From positions 744,001 through 808,000 of the forward strand of contig JAXQJY010000024.1 of assembly GCA_037042185.1 (NCBI GenBank): DNA of 64,000 bases, in the 5' to 3' direction. The notes below the pieces were generated by a model. The model was not told the origin of the DNA and ran no database searches. It saw only the letters and a program-made list of their open reading frames with translations. The position numbers and the translations under genes are program-made. This document shows, one piece after another, positions 1 through 12,838 of this stretch (its first letter is position 1; the number at the start of each line of letters is the position of its first letter). The stretch is from Sordariomycetes sp. S80-01Y. Lineage: Eukaryota > Ascomycota > Sordariomycetes.

Positions 1-325
1 GAGGAATGTCGATGAACGCCTGAGGCACCCGGAATGGAAATGTTAGTGTAGATGCGCTCTTCAATTGGCAAGGTACGGGCCGGCGCAACGGTTTTTCCCC
101 AGCACGCCAGGGCAGGTCCCAACTCGGACCACATCCCATCAAGCTCAAGCTTGTCACCAAAGTCATTGACTCAGGATATTTTGGGGTCATTCAACTGCGA
201 ATCGACCTAGACGGTGTTGACAGCGCGAGCGAGAAGCTTTGCCGAGGCCCACCACATGTCTCGACGCGTTGCTTTATGACCCTTCGACGCGTCTCAGGAG
301 TCGACTGTTCCAACCTGCGACGACG
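1..325. other. 5' flank of the AsnRS gene, no gene seen
   Basis: No open frame of useful length and no recognisable protein end lies here. An in-frame TTG at 239 extends the AsnRS frame upstream, but the ATG at 326 is the better start. The stretch probably holds the promoter and leader of the downstream gene. Confidence 0.5.
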
Positions 326-2021
326 ATGCCATCACTTCGCCATTCGCCGGCGAGGCAATGGCTCCGGTGTCCATCGCAGACTTCGAGAAGCTACTCAGTC
401 CGCGTGCTCGGAAACGAACATCCGCGAGTCACCACTGTCTCTGATTTGCTCTCGACCAGTCCTGGTGACCGAGGTCTGCCAGTGCAGGTGGATGCTTGGG
501 TGAAGAATGTGAGGAAAAGTTCCGCCGTTCGCTTCTTGGATATCGGCGATGGCTCTTGCAGCGCCCCGCTTCAAGCCGTAGCCCAGAAGGGCCTGTTCAA
601 GCCAGAGGAGTAAGGATCCTGCCAGGGCATCGTTCCTCACCCAAGCTGACCAAGCATTAGCGTCCAATTTGGGGCTTCAGTTCGGATCAAGGGAAAGTGG
701 AAGAAGAGCGAGCCGCTGGCAAGGACCGAGGGCTTGGCGGTCGACCAGACGACCTCGTCCCCTGAACAGGCCGAGACGCACGCTGAGAGGGCCCCAGAGC
801 TTGAAGTCGAGCAGTTGGAAGTTCTCGGGCACTCGAGAGCCGCTGTAAGTTCCTCTTGGCCCAAAGCATGCTCAGCTTATCTTACAGAATACGCAGAGCT
901 ACCCCATACAGCGGAAGTACGCAACACCGGAAAGCTTGCGAAGCATTCCTCACTTGCGCATGCGCACTCCTCTCAACTCTGCTATGCTGCGTCTGCGCTC
1001 GGACACGCTCAACTCTCTGGGCCAGTTCTTCGCTGAGCAAAAGTTCCAGCAGACGCACCCCCCAATCATCACTTCTTCGGACTGCGAGGGTGCCGGGGAG
1101 ACGTTCCGAGTGGAGGCGGGCACCGCGAAGGACCCTTTCTCCAAGAAGGAGCAGTACCTGACGGTTTCCTCGCAGCTTCACCTCGAGGCCTTCTCGCAGG
1201 CCTTGGGCAACGTTTGGACAATATCGCCTACGTTCCGAGCTGAACGTAGCGACACCTCGCGGCATTTGAGTGAGTTTTACATGCTCGAGGCCGAGATGAG
1301 CTTTGTGGACGACATGGAGGAGATCATGGACTTTATTCAAAAAATGCTCGCCGGCCTCACCAGCAGACTGCAGGCAGGCAATGCTTGGGCAGAGCTGGAC
1401 AATTTTCGGCTACACCCCAGAGATCCCCAAGAACGCCAGAGCATGGCCGACTTGGACGATCGCGAAGTCCTCGAGAAGCGCTGGAAAGGTCTGTTGACGC
1501 CTGACCGCTGGCCCAGGATTACCTACACCAAGGCCATTGAGATGCTTCAGGAGGCAGGAGTCGAGTTTGAACATGCTCCTCTTTGGGGCAGTGGTCTGCA
1601 GAGTGAGCATGAGAAATATCTGGCAAAGCTTCTAGGGGAAAAAACAGGATCTTACAAGCCGGTCTTCATCACTCACTACCCACGAGCCATTAAAGCGTTC
1701 TACATGCGCCAAGCTCAAGAGAACCCAAGCCAAGGACACGTGTTCGACTGCTTCGACCTCATCGTCCCGGATCTGGGCGAGCTGGCCGGCGGATCCATGC
1801 GCGAACACCGCCTCGATTTCCTCAAAGCCAACATGAAATTGCTGATGGGCAAGGAAGAAGTCCCTGCTCTGGATTGGTACGTGGATCTCAGACGCTGGGG
1901 CTCACCTCCGCACGGTGGCTTCGGGATCGGCTTCGATCGTCTCTTGAGCTACCTCACCGGCGTCAGGAGCATCCGGGACATTGTGGCTTTCCCCCGACTA
2001 TACGGTCACATCCACTGTTAG
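326..2021 (+). CDS. slm5: Mitochondrial asparaginyl-tRNA synthetase (class II)
   Basis: Charges tRNA-Asn, most likely inside mitochondria. Three exons are inferred: 326-609, 661-844 and 888-2021, with introns 610-660 (GTAAGG..TAG) and 845-887 (GTAAGT..CAG). The product is about 533 aa. The first ~25 residues are basic and Ser/Arg-rich, which fits a mitochondrial presequence. An OB-fold anticodon-binding region follows (VDAWVKNVRKSSAVRFLDIG). Class II motif 2 is at about residues 283-295 (SEFYMLEAEMSF) and motif 3 is the last ~35 residues (GGFGIGFDRLLSYLTGV). The motif 2 pattern favours AsnRS over AspRS or LysRS. Length suits fungal mitochondrial AsnRS (yeast SLM5 is near 490 aa). The ATG at 326 was preferred to an upstream in-frame TTG. 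Motifs are seen directly; mitochondrial location is inferred from the N-terminus and the family. Confidence 0.92.
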
Positions 2022-5000
2022 ATTAGGCAAGGTTGCGAACGCAACAAACCTTCGCGTGTCCCGATCGAACCTCCGGTATCTTTCCGCCTCCGCGGCATCG
2101 TCAATTTCTACCAACCCTGGACAGCCCACCACTTGTCGCACATGGTCACTCGAATGATGTCGAGCACCGCTCCGTTACACAATACAAGGCACGCGGTGCC
2201 ACGGGATGAAGCTCTCAGCTCCCTCCTCGAACCGAGCTGGGCCATTGACCCCGGCAACCCGCAGGTGTCAAAAGCACCTTGTTCCCACGCGAGACCGACG
2301 AGGCGGCATGCATGTGTGTTACTCGCGAGGATCGCACCAGGTCCAGCGAGACAGTGGCCATGTGGTTCATAGTGCACGAGGCAGGTACGCTGGTAGCCGG
2401 AAAGGGCTTGTGAGACTGGCTGCTGTGGCGCACACAGTCGAGAGGCGAGATCTCGAGGTAGATGCGAGATGGCGCAATATGAGGACATATTGGATCGCGG
2501 TCTTGCTTCTACGGCGGCGACTTTCCTCGGCGCATCGTGTTTGCGTTGGACCGTGTGCAGGGGGTCCAAGCCCGTCGAGGCTTTGTACAACATCACATAG
2601 ACGTCGAAGGATGTATGATTAAGAAACCATGCTTTGGGACGACCAATGTTTAGACTACTTCGATCTGCACGAGGTCTCGAGCTCCACAACTCTGTCGCAT
2701 GTCTTGATCAGCATGGAAGTGCTCTGATGTTCCTGAGAGTGCTCTGGACAAAGCCTGACCCCTAGAGCTCGCTTACCCTAGACTCAGGGGTAAGTCTCGA
2801 GGTTGCGACTGAGCTTCAGGAGACGGGCATCATTTACGCGTGAGCTAGCCAGACGCTGGAGGTCCTTGTACTCACAGCGATCGCTACCCGCAAGCCTATG
2901 TGCGCTCATCACAGTACCGCCCCTTCCCCTACCCTTGAGCTGCAACCCTGAACTATGCCGGTCGTCGATCAACACAGAACAAGTCTAGATTCCGATCCAT
3001 AAGCACGACTTGTCGAGGAGTACGCGTCTACCGACCCTCGGTCATGCGTAGCCGTTACTTCGACACCGAGCCACCTCGGTCGGGCCTGCTGAGAAGATGC
3101 CACCACTTCCCTTCCAAAATAGGGGGGAGGGGGCGTGTTTGCCTCAAGTGTCTCCAGGGCTTCCGATTCACCGACCCTGCGTGAAGAATGGACCCTTGGG
3201 CAGGTAGCGCGCTAGACGGCATACTCTATCCGAACTTGGCTTCAGCCACGGCGTTAGGGAAGGTAGAGGAGACAGCGCGCGTGCTGTGTGCTAGGGGGCC
3301 ACACGTCACTGGGCGACGCAGCACTGAGGATAAGCATATTCGTTCGCCCTGGGCACATCCTCGGTGCCGGCATAGTACGTAACATTCCTGCCAGCAAGTG
3401 CCGTGACAGCCGCTTGGGCCGTGAGGAGGGGGGTCGCCGATGACACTGGTGAGGATGGAGCCATCTAGCCGGGTGATACGGATAGATGGGGCAGACGTCC
3501 TCCATCGCAGGCCCGGTGAGGGTATCTCGCTGCGTTATTCCCGAGGTCTGTGGAGGCGCGAGAGGCCTCATGGCAAATGCGGCACCCATGGAAACAGCGG
3601 CATCGTGGCAGTGATGGAGCCAAGGTGGCTCTGGGAGAAACGGATGTCAACCGAGAGGCCACGCAACGCCTACGAGTCTCCGGATCGTGGGTGCCGGATC
3701 CATCCCCGTGAGGCCATGAATCGGACGTCTCTGTTTCAAGCTCCAGTCGTGCCGTCAAACCCTGCCGGACCGGGAGTGACGTGTCGGTCAACCAGCTGTC
3801 TAACATGAAAATAGCCAAGCTTTCTACAAGCGCAGAGCTTGAGCCCGGAGATGGTTGCCCACGCAAGGCGCGGGAACAGCCAAAGTGTGCGACTAGGAAC
3901 GCAGCAGGCAAGTAGGGTCACATGTGTCGACGAGCGCTCTGTTGCTTTCGCGCTGCGAAGGAGGAATTTAGGGTTACGACGGTGACCGGAGGCCGCCTTG
4001 CCGATCGTTCCGACTTTGCCGTGCGGAGCTCGTCCTGACACCTGTCGTCGCCTGGCCGTTCCATGGAGGTCTGAGGCAGCAGCTTTGGTCTTCATGTTTG
4101 CAAAGTGAAGCTGCTAGGCGGCGAAGGAGCGAAGACAAGGCGGCCTGCATGTTCGATGTTGGAGCCTACAGGCAGCATCATCGAGGACGAGGACGAGTCC
4201 GAGCCGGTGACGACATAGCCTTGCCTGCGGTGAAATAAGCTTAAGCAGGGGGACATGTGGATTGTGGGGGATGCTCGGCATTGCCAGGGCTTGGCAGAGG
4301 GACCAGCTCGCCGTCAGCAAACACGATCCAGCGATGATATCGCGAAGCAAAGACCTGGACGCAGAGGGACAGCGTGTCGAGCAGATGAAGCATGTTCCAT
4401 GTCGTAATGGAGACAAACGCAGCCTCCTGGCGTCCCTCTTGAGCAGGTGGTCGATCCCAAGACCCTCGATCCCATGCCGAGACCTTAAGAACAAGCCAAG
4501 GCCACAAGGCCAAAAAGCCCGTCTTGGCCGTCGATAGACAGGGCTGGCTGGTTTCCTGAACCCCTTACTCGTACACTTCCAGGAGCCGTCTTATCATCCA
4601 GCAGTCAGCGTGGCGGGGCCAGCTCAAACCAATATTCCCAGAGCGCCGTGTTCTGGCCCGTCCAAGGGGGGGCGTGTGGGCTGGATCGTCGAGAATGCCA
4701 TGGTGCCGACTTATCCATGGCGGGGCCCTGGCGCCCTCCTTTCGGAACGGTGTGGGCGTGAGGCCAAGACCGCTGCGAGCGCTGGGGAGGCCTCTCCGTC
4801 AGTTGACTGACGGATGTTGTTGTGTTTAGTCCTCTTTAGAAGCTTTACCTGATCGCCCGTTGATATATGATGGCGATTGAGTGAGGAAGACAGCTGAGAT
4901 GACTGACGGGTGGACATGGGCAGGCGTGGACCCTGTAAATCATCCGCAGAGGATCGAATGTGGCTGAACAGCAGCACAGCAACCGAGCCTCATCCGGGTT

Positions 5001-8000
5001 CCTTGGCCTCCAATCCCCAATGCCTCAGAAACTTCCTGGAACGTCGGCTACGCGTTTCTGACTCCCGCTCGCTGCCAGAGAGCTTGCTGTTACACATCGT
5101 GACCATCGCGGAAAATCAAGCTCAGTCTTGCATGCCACGCCCGCTAGCGCCGCACTCTGTTTCTATGCTTAATTGGGACCTTCGTCTCTTTCAGCTGAGC
5201 CCTTTGGCCCTCGGCTCTCCTCCATGCATCTGACGTCCGGAGCAGTCCGCAAAAGAAGCCTCGGGGACGGGAGTGAAAGGAAAATTCTTCAAGGCACTCT
5301 CTGCCGCTGGCGGGCGATCACAATCGGATGGCTCAGGTGTCGCGCGGTGGACGACCGACGGATTTGGCGGTGGCTCTGCGCAAAGCTTGCAGCGCTGCCG
5401 CATTACGATGGTTTTACGTATCATTTGTGCGCAGTACGTACCTGAAAATACGGCACTGAGCACGGAGCCGCTTTCAACGCCGACTACGAGCACAACCGCT
5501 GACTCGGCGCTTCTGTCGGCTCGACGCTGGGCTGTGGGCGCGACGAGCATTTCGCACCTGCGGACCGTATCCGCTCAAATACGTGTATCGTTGTGCAGAG
5601 ACGTTTTATTCAGAGCAAACAAACTCCCCGTTGCACCGAAGGCGACGCCGCCCTCGGTCACGTCGTTTGGCGCACAGCATGCAGGCCTCCGTGGTACTTG
5701 TTCGTGATCACTTGTGCAAGTCCGTGGTCTGCCATGGTTCTTGACCTAGATTGACGGTCACAGCGAAGATCCTCATGAGAACTGTCTTGGTGCACCAGTC
5801 GATCAATCTCGGCATCGACCTTCACCAGGTTGAACCCCATAATCCATTCGAGACACGTTGCGCCTGTTGCCCTGGAAGAATAAGCATGACGCTTAGCAGA
5901 GAAGCCAAGCATTTCCGCCCAGACCTCTGTGCAAGGATACGCCCCCCTTCTCTGGTTAAGGTTTTCTCGCCGCGTGCCTGTCACTCACGGCGCCCCAGCC
6001 AGACAGCGGGCAGCGTCTTCCTCCGCGTCGCGGCGCGGTTGGCTCCCTCCCGTTTAGATCGGCATGGGATTGCCAGTGCTCTCTGTTTCGTGATGACCCG
6101 GGCGAGATGCACTGGCTGGCTGGCTGAGGGCCGAGTCCTTGGCTGGGCTGGGCTTTCCAGGTTCGTGGATAGAACGGCATCTCTGAGCCTCAGCCCCCCT
6201 CACTGCCCTGGCAGTCTTGCCAACCACCGTCACTGAAGAGAAACAGACACCAGCACAGATCCGACCAAGATCAACGGTGTGCTGGGAAACAAACCTTCCG
6301 AGTTGAAGGTGAGGAAATAAGCTTCTGAAACTGGGGTTGTCGACGTGCAACAGATTCTGAGAGCCAGAGACGCTTGGTGTTAACAAAAATGCCAAGTCGG
6401 TTGGGACGGCATCTCCAAGGCGCGGCGAAAGCCCACCCCCCTGTACGTGCATGATCCCCCAGCTTCAAGCTACGATGAGTGGGCCTCTGGTTCTGGCCTC
6501 GGCCGATGTCACAGGAGACGTAATGAAGACCAGAATCCCCCGCAAACCAGCTTTCACGTCTCCAGAGGCTCAGTGACCGGCGTGATACTCTCACAAAACG
6601 AAAGAAAAAGATTGCAATCAGTTACGAGCTGTATTGAGGCAAGACGCGACAATGACGTTTGTTGCTAAGCGTACGCCCGGCATCCACTTGGGGACTAGTG
6701 TCCGCGCCAAGGGTAGTGGCTGGAAACGCTTAAATTCATGCTTAAAAAACCCAGCTCGTGGCCGAGTTAGCCGTAGCGCGGCCTGTGACTGGCTCCCAGG
6801 CTGCCGTCTTGACGATCTGAGCCAGGGCACCGCTGGGAAGGCATGCGCGCCAGGAACTTTGCGAGGGCGCTGTGGCTTGTTGGAGGCCCCCCGGAGAGTT
6901 GGCTGCGGCGCTGATGGTCGCTGCGGCGTGCAGTGAGGTCAGACCTGGGGAGGTACCGGTACGGACGGGCGATTCCAGGGTCTTTAGGGGGCTTGGCACG
7001 GGCACATCACCCGTTGACAGGTGCGACTTGAGCAGCGGCTCATTCTCGAGCTCCTACCAGGCCAGCGTCCATGCAAAGTAAGCGCAGTGCTCGTTGCTGC
7101 CCCCGTCAAGGTTTGGCCTGGACGCAAAGTTAGCACCCGGAACCTGTAGCTTCCCCTCGAGCGGCTCTCCCACGGAAAAGCTTACATCTGTCCATGCCAG
7201 TGCTCGCAACGCTTAAACCAGCCCTCACCAATTAGCGCCCACCATCTCGATTCGCAACCCAATTACGTACCCACGGTGCCGAATAACCCTAAGTATGAGG
7301 CTATTTTATGCGCGCGTGTGCAAAAGGGCGAACAGCGAAGCTAAGCCCTGGCGCCGTGCCGGTGGCCGATACAGTAAACACTTTGCTCTATGTGGAGAAG
7401 GGTCCTTTCGCGGGGCCGAGTCGGCGTTTGGACTTGCGGGCGAGGTCATCGCGTTGTGGGCGAAATAGTGCCGATTCTGCCGGACGGGTTGAACGGCATT
7501 GGCCTGAGACATGTGGCCTCTTCCGCTCTTCGAGTCTTCGAGGACGACGTGAGGGGACTCCATAGGAAGGGAGTGAGTGGTCTACTCGCACTTCGAGGAC
7601 GACGTGAGGGGATTCCATAGGAAGGGAGTGAGTGGTCTACTCGCAGAAGGATCTGCTTTGACGAAATATCGGCAGATAGCTGGGCAATTTTGAGGATTTC
7701 CTGTATCGACGAGTCTTCAAGCCTCAGGTCCATAATAGAAGGTTCAGGAACAAGGCACTGGCTCGTACCACGGTGCGCCACGCCTCGATTGTCGCCGTGG
7801 CGAGTCTTCTAGACCTTCGTGCTCCACGTTGTTTGACGATCTATCGACGTCTTTGTTGCGCCGTGCACTCGAAGCAACAGACTTCGACGGTGTATCCGTA
7901 AAGGGGCTCGAGATCAGCGAACACTGGATGCAACGTCATTTACTGAGATCACGGACTTGCGTGCTTCGTACAAGCGCACGGACCAGTTCCCGAGACAGAC

Positions 8001-10894
8001 ACATTACATGCAAGTTTGCCTGGCACGATCTGTAGTCGAGAGGGTTTCGTGGGATCAGGCATGCTTGTAACAGTCGCTGTTGTACGCCGTCCTGCTTGGA
8101 GAGCTTGTGTCTCATCGCAACTACGGGTGCGACCTTCGAGAAAGCTGTCAATGGCCCTCAGGATACTGCACCTGCAGCTGGCAGGTCAGTAATGGCCCTG
8201 GCCGATTGCTCAGGTGGCTTCCTAAATATTGTCCATGGGAATGCAAAGACGCGAGTGGTGCCGCGCCTGCTTCAGCGCAGCGTTGGGGACTGTTGGGAAG
8301 AAGCTCTCCCCAGGCCTCGTTTGTTAGTGGTGATACGACACCCCTGTCGAAGGCCTGGCAGCGCAACGTACGGCTCGCTTCACTCTGGGCGTCTTTATGA
8401 AAAGCTACTACATGGTGAGTCATCCCTTTCCTGGCCGGCAGCGGACTGTAATGAATGAAAGCTCGGCTAACAGCGCTACGTTGGAAAAGCTGCCGTGCTG
8501 GCCAACGGCGTACGTGGTGGCTGAGGTGTGAGGCCTCGCAAAGATCCCGATTAACATGTTTATGCTTATCTCACCTCGCAGACCCCACGGTCTCGACGAG
8601 GAAAGAGAATCAGGTCCTGGCATGTATTCCCGGGTGGCGTGCCCCTGGTTGCAGCCACGTCAGGACTGAGACAGTGAAGTTGCGCCCCGGTGATGGCAGG
8701 GCCGGTGGTCCAGAGGGAGGCCGTCCGGCTGTACGGCACCGGAGGCCTGACTCGAGGGGGTAGCCGCCCCAAGAACGGATAGTGGTTTTTGAGCGAGAGG
8801 CAGGAGGAATGCGCGTTATTCGAGCAGACGGCAAAAATCCCACCGACCCTTCGACAGGAACCGCTCATGACGATGTTTGTTTCGTCCTCGGTCTTGCGGT
8901 ATCTTGCGTAGCATGTTCCCCTGAGCCCTACATCCCCTGGCAGCACAAGGCTATGCTAGCGAGCCCATGCTGCACCACGGATCCAACGTGACAATGCAGC
9001 GGCAGGCGAAGCGATCTGATCTGTGTAGACGGGACTTGAGCTGCCGAGGAGATTGACATTGTTTGCTGAGCCTCGTCAGCTCGTCACGTCCAGAGGCTTG
9101 AAGGTGAAGGCCTGATCATTTCGGCGTTGCTGATGTCACCAGCCAGAGGACTGTCCTAACGGGCAAAGGGGGTCCTGAGTCAATGGGTACTTCCACAGAG
9201 GGCAAGATCGCGGTGCAGCTCCAAGTACCAGAGTAAGGTGCCCGCTGGCCGGCAGCTACGGCACGGCGTATGGAGAAAATAGAACATAGGTGTCGTCAGG
9301 ACGGCGCTACGTGAGCCGCATGATCCGAATGCCCCAGATTTTGGCTGAGTGGCTGAGAGGGTGTCGAGATAGCCACAGAGGCCTTTCGCTGTAGCTGGCA
9401 GCCAGCAGCCAGCAGCTGGCTGCCTGGGAAGCTGGAGGTGTCGTCTTGCGTATGCTTATCGAAGTCTATGCTGGACAGGCGGTGGATGCTGATCGGGGCT
9501 GGAGACGCGGTGTTGACGAAGCATCATGGGCAGTCTGAGACGCAGCCGATGTAAGTTGTGCGTGATGGCTTGGAGATCTCGGTAGCGACTCGGCCAAGCG
9601 CTGTTTGAAGGGATTCAAGGGAAGGAGCAATCGGCCACAGCCCTGCCGAAAAGTATCGCGTGCGGCCAATAAAGTTGTGAAATAAAGTGCACCAAGGAAA
9701 GAGCACGCGCCGCCGCCAACCCGAGCCAAGCCTTTGACGAGGAAATAAGCTTAAGGGCTCTGAGCAGGGCACAGTGTGTGGCAGGGCCCATCAGGGCTTA
9801 CGAGGGCGCGATGTGCACAGTGCCGCACCGTACTTACGATGCGCTCGGGACACGGCAGGGAAAGAGGTGGATGAGGCGCTCACCTCCTTCGTCCTTGCCG
9901 TCCCAACCGTGGTGGTTCAGGACAAGCCTGAGCCTGAGTTACCAGACGTGGAGCCGCTCTTTCCTCGCTTGAGCAAATATTTGAGATGACTGCCTGCCAT
10001 CCTGCTCAACACGTTTCTCCCTCTAACCTGTTCCCCTGTCCAGCGTCAGAGCAAGCCAACCCGCAGAGATCACTGCCTCGATACTTCAAACGAGCATCCC
10101 GAGTCCGATCTCAATAGAACGAGAAGTCTAGGCTCCTCCAGCCGCGAGCGACTTGAGCAGGGCATTTGGCGGTGTTACGGACGACCTCCATCGACCTCGA
10201 CGCCACGTCCGCTGTTGTCAGCAGCCAGGCGTGCCAGGGAAGCGCTGAATGTACCTATACTTTGCGATTCCACACCTCGCCCAACGGTAAATCCCCCTTG
10301 CACTCCCACATTCCGAATCAGTCACTGCCCGGGCGATTCGTCTGCTCGTTTCGCAGTTGCATCACCTCTTCCCAAATCCGCTTCGTTCTCAGCCGTTCAT
10401 GCGAAGGTTGAACGAGGGAGGGTTGCTCTGCACGCTGGCCACGATCGCATCGCCTGGCGATTGAACGATGATGGCAGCAACGTGGGGAGTCAAAAGCTTG
10501 ACCTGCGAGCGCCAACCTCCTAGAGGCACCCCCAAGAGGGTCCTTGGTGGCGTCTCTAGTCCCACCCCTCCCGGGCCTTGGCTTTGGGACGCGAGCCGAC
10601 TTATCCATTGCCCTCCAGTCCCCTGCAACGCAACGGCTCGTCAATCAACCCCAGCATTCCCTTTTGAGGAGCCCATCGCCAGCTCTCACTTGCGGCGACC
10701 TTACTGGCCTTGATCTGTTTCTGTTTCCCTCCCATATCACCTCATTAGCCTATATCGAACCTTGACTTACACCCGACATCCAGACAACAACCTTCGCCTC
10801 ATACTTGACTCTCGAGATCTCTCGCCTCATACTTCGGCCTCCCGCATCAAGGCTCACCCTGACCGTCGCCTCGACAAAAAGCGAGCTCGTATCG
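2022..10894. other. Long gene-poor stretch upstream of the WOPR gene
   Basis: Nearly 9 kb in which I find no convincing gene. Open frames are all short (the longest about 193 codons, 2108-2689 minus), have no recognisable domain and look like random frames in moderately GC-rich DNA. I see no rRNA, no convincing tRNA and no transposase. The only clear structure is a 55-bp tandem duplication at 7536-7645. A G-rich patch sits near 3121-3135 and a short CAG/CTG-rich hairpin at 9406-9422. It may be regulatory DNA or long noncoding transcript for the downstream regulator, or decayed repeats. Confidence 0.5.
7536..7645. repeat. 55-bp direct tandem duplication
   Basis: Two abutting 55-bp copies, 7536-7590 and 7591-7645, starting CTTCGAGGACGACGTGAGGG. 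I count one difference, GACTCC against GATTCC, a C-to-T transition. It lies in the gene-poor stretch. High identity implies a recent duplication, but no target-site duplication or transposon feature is visible. Confidence 0.9.
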
Positions 10895-11457
10895 GTATGT
10901 CAATTTCCCCTTGTGAACTTCCCTTCTCTTTGTTGGCAATACGGAACATTCGTTATAACGGCATCGGGAGCACCGTGCCGCGCCGTGTGGCAACGAGTTT
11001 CCGTCGCTCGATTTTCCTTGTATCCCAGAGCGAGCCAACCGTTCTTGGTGACGATCTCTCAAGATCGTCCCAACCTCGGTGCAACTCTGGGGGGCTCATT
11101 CGTTGGATGAGCTCTCAGCACAAGGGCGGATGTTAGGTTCGACGGGATTTTGTCCTCGATCGCATCATCTTGCCACGTCGAGGAGACCAAGCATCGCGAG
11201 GCACGGCGCTTGGCAGCTAGGCGCCAACATCTGTTCGACTTGGAGCGGAAGCCCTTGACAAGGCAAGAGAGACAGGCGTTGCCCGTTGCATCAACTCACG
11301 TTGCAATCGCGAAGCGTAAGCTGGTGTGACGCCCGGTCTCAAGGGTTGAGGTCTCCAGCGTTCTCGAGTCCTCGTCAGATCAACGTCACGTTCCATGCCG
11401 ACTTCTGTCATATACTTGACATATCTCTTGGAGCATTCGGCTAATACCTTGCACTAG
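10895..11457 (+). other. Probable 5'-UTR intron of the WOPR gene
   Basis: A GTATGT donor at 10895 and a CTAG acceptor ending at 11457, with a CTAAT branch-like site shortly before it, would define a 563-nt leader intron. The flanking DNA at about 10690-10894 is pyrimidine-rich and resembles fungal leader sequence. This is inferred from splice consensus only. Confidence 0.35.
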
Positions 11458-11575
11458 TGATCGACCCGTTGACGACGAGATTTTGCGACAAACCCACTCC
11501 AACTGCAAGGCCAATCAGATCCGGACCCGTACCATAGACGTCCAGACCGAGACGGCCACGTCTCTCGCCTCCACC

Positions 11576-12838
11576 ATGGAAACCTACTACGGCTATGTCC
11601 GTACCCCTGCGGATGCCATCAAACTATTCGAGGCCTGCCGCCTAGGCCTGCTGCCCCGAGTCCAAAGACGTTTGTCAGAGAAGGAGAGACAGTCGATACG
11701 ATCTGGTTCCGTCTTCGTGTGGGACGAGAGGGAAGCCGGGATGAGGAGATGGACAGACGGCAAATCTTGGAGCGCCAGCAGGGTATCGGGAAGCTTCCTT
11801 ACGTATAGGGAGATGGAAGGAAAGAGGGGAGGTGGTTTCAGCGCCACTCGCAGGGGCTCTGGCAAAACCCCGGAATCTGGTCGTGGGAGCGACGAGGACC
11901 ACGACGACGGAGAGCCGGAAGGCTACCGCTACAAGGCAGACGGTCTCATGAAGCAGTCCTTCAGCATCACAACCTCCACGGGTCAACATCTCCACCTCAT
12001 CTCATACTACTCGCGCCCCCAACCCGGCCAGGCCGATCTCTCCCAGCCCACCAACGACCCAAACCTGAGGAACATCGTGCCGGTCAAGGGCATGTACCCC
12101 GAGTCCAGCATGGACGCGAACCAGACACCCGCCCTCACCCGTGCACCAATGCAGCAACCGGCCTACAACATGGCACCGGCGCCCCACTACGGCGCTCCTC
12201 AGCAGTATCCTCAGCAGTACGGTCAGCCCGGCTACGGCTGGCCCCCCAGTCCCGCGGCCACGCCGCCCTACCAACACTACACCACCGCCCCTTACCAGCC
12301 TGCTCACCAGATGCCACACCATGCGTCTCAGGCTCCCCCCCACCCAGCGCAATACGCTCACACACCATACGAGCCTCGTGCGCCTCTACCTCTGCCTCAA
12401 CCCCACAAGACCAGCTTGCCGCCGTACCAGGGGCACCACAACCAGTACCGCATGCCCTCGCCACCTCGTGCCAGCGAGCCACCTCGTGATACGCAGGCTG
12501 TTGCGCAGGCAGCCATGGTTGATCCTCGGTTGAATGCCACCTCGGCCAGGAACCCACAAGGCCCTCTTCCCGCACTCAACGCGGTCACAGCCGGTCCTCC
12601 AGGCTCGTCAATCGCCGCCGAGGGGCCACCCAGCCGTGGCCACAGCGCCAGCCCCCCGCGCAGCTCGCACTCCGATGCCAGCAGCAGTCAGCCCAACAGG
12701 ATCTCGTCGCTGCTGAACAGCTACGATTCCGCTAGTGCCACCCCGGCACCGGAGGCAGGCAACATGAACGTTGATACTCGAGCACTGAGGATGCTTGACC
12801 GCAGTGCGTTCAGCAGGCAGGCGATTCTCAACCACTAG
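11576..12838 (+). CDS. pac2: Gti1/Pac2 family (WOPR-domain) transcriptional regulator
   Basis: A single-exon 420-aa protein. The ATG at 11576 has a strong context (CCACCATGG); the frame stays open upstream but without a better ATG. The bipartite WOPR DNA-binding domain is at residues 1-85 (SGSVFVWDEREAGMRRWTDG, then YREMEGKRGG) and about 117-147 (ADGLMKQSFSITTSTGQHLH), separated by an acidic/Gly linker. The C-terminal two thirds is Pro/Gln/His/Ser-rich and probably disordered. The form SGSVFVWDEREAGMRRWTDG is that of the Pac2 branch, not the Wor1/Sge1/Ryp1 branch, whose box reads SGSVF..E..SGIKRWTDG. Members regulate morphogenesis, mating and pathogenicity from the nucleus. A long leader with an intron and a large gene-free upstream region suggest complex control. 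Confidence 0.9.
   Translation: METYYGYVRTPADAIKLFEACRLGLLPRVQRRLSEKERQSIRSGSVFVWDEREAGMRRWTDGKSWSASRVSGSFLTYREMEGKRGGGFSATRRGSGKTPESGRGSDEDHDDGEPEGYRYKADGLMKQSFSITTSTGQHLHLISYYSRPQPGQADLSQPTNDPNLRNIVPVKGMYPESSMDANQTPALTRAPMQQPAYNMAPAPHYGAPQQYPQQYGQPGYGWPPSPAATPPYQHYTTAPYQPAHQMPHHASQAPPHPAQYAHTPYEPRAPLPLPQPHKTSLPPYQGHHNQYRMPSPPRASEPPRDTQAVAQAAMVDPRLNATSARNPQGPLPALNAVTAGPPGSSIAAEGPPSRGHSASPPRSSHSDASSSQPNRISSLLNSYDSASATPAPEAGNMNVDTRALRMLDRSAFSRQAILNH

Noticed and set aside
2108-2689. 193-codon minus-strand frame downstream of AsnRS
   Set aside because: No domain, no convincing start context, composition of random frame; the same DNA has comparable frames on the other strand.
8566-8946. Overlapping frames on both strands around 8.1-9.0 kb
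   Set aside because: None exceeds about 126 codons; frames overlap on both strands and none shows a protein-like pattern.
9406-9422. CAGCCAG-CAG-CTGGCTG hairpin
   Set aside because: Part of a CAG/CTG-rich simple-sequence patch; too short and low in complexity to call a site.
4232-9755. GAAATAAGCTT phrase at about 4232, 6314 and 9742
   Set aside because: Shared length is only 11-14 bp and the flanks do not align. Several repeated 14-mers are expected by chance in 64 kb.
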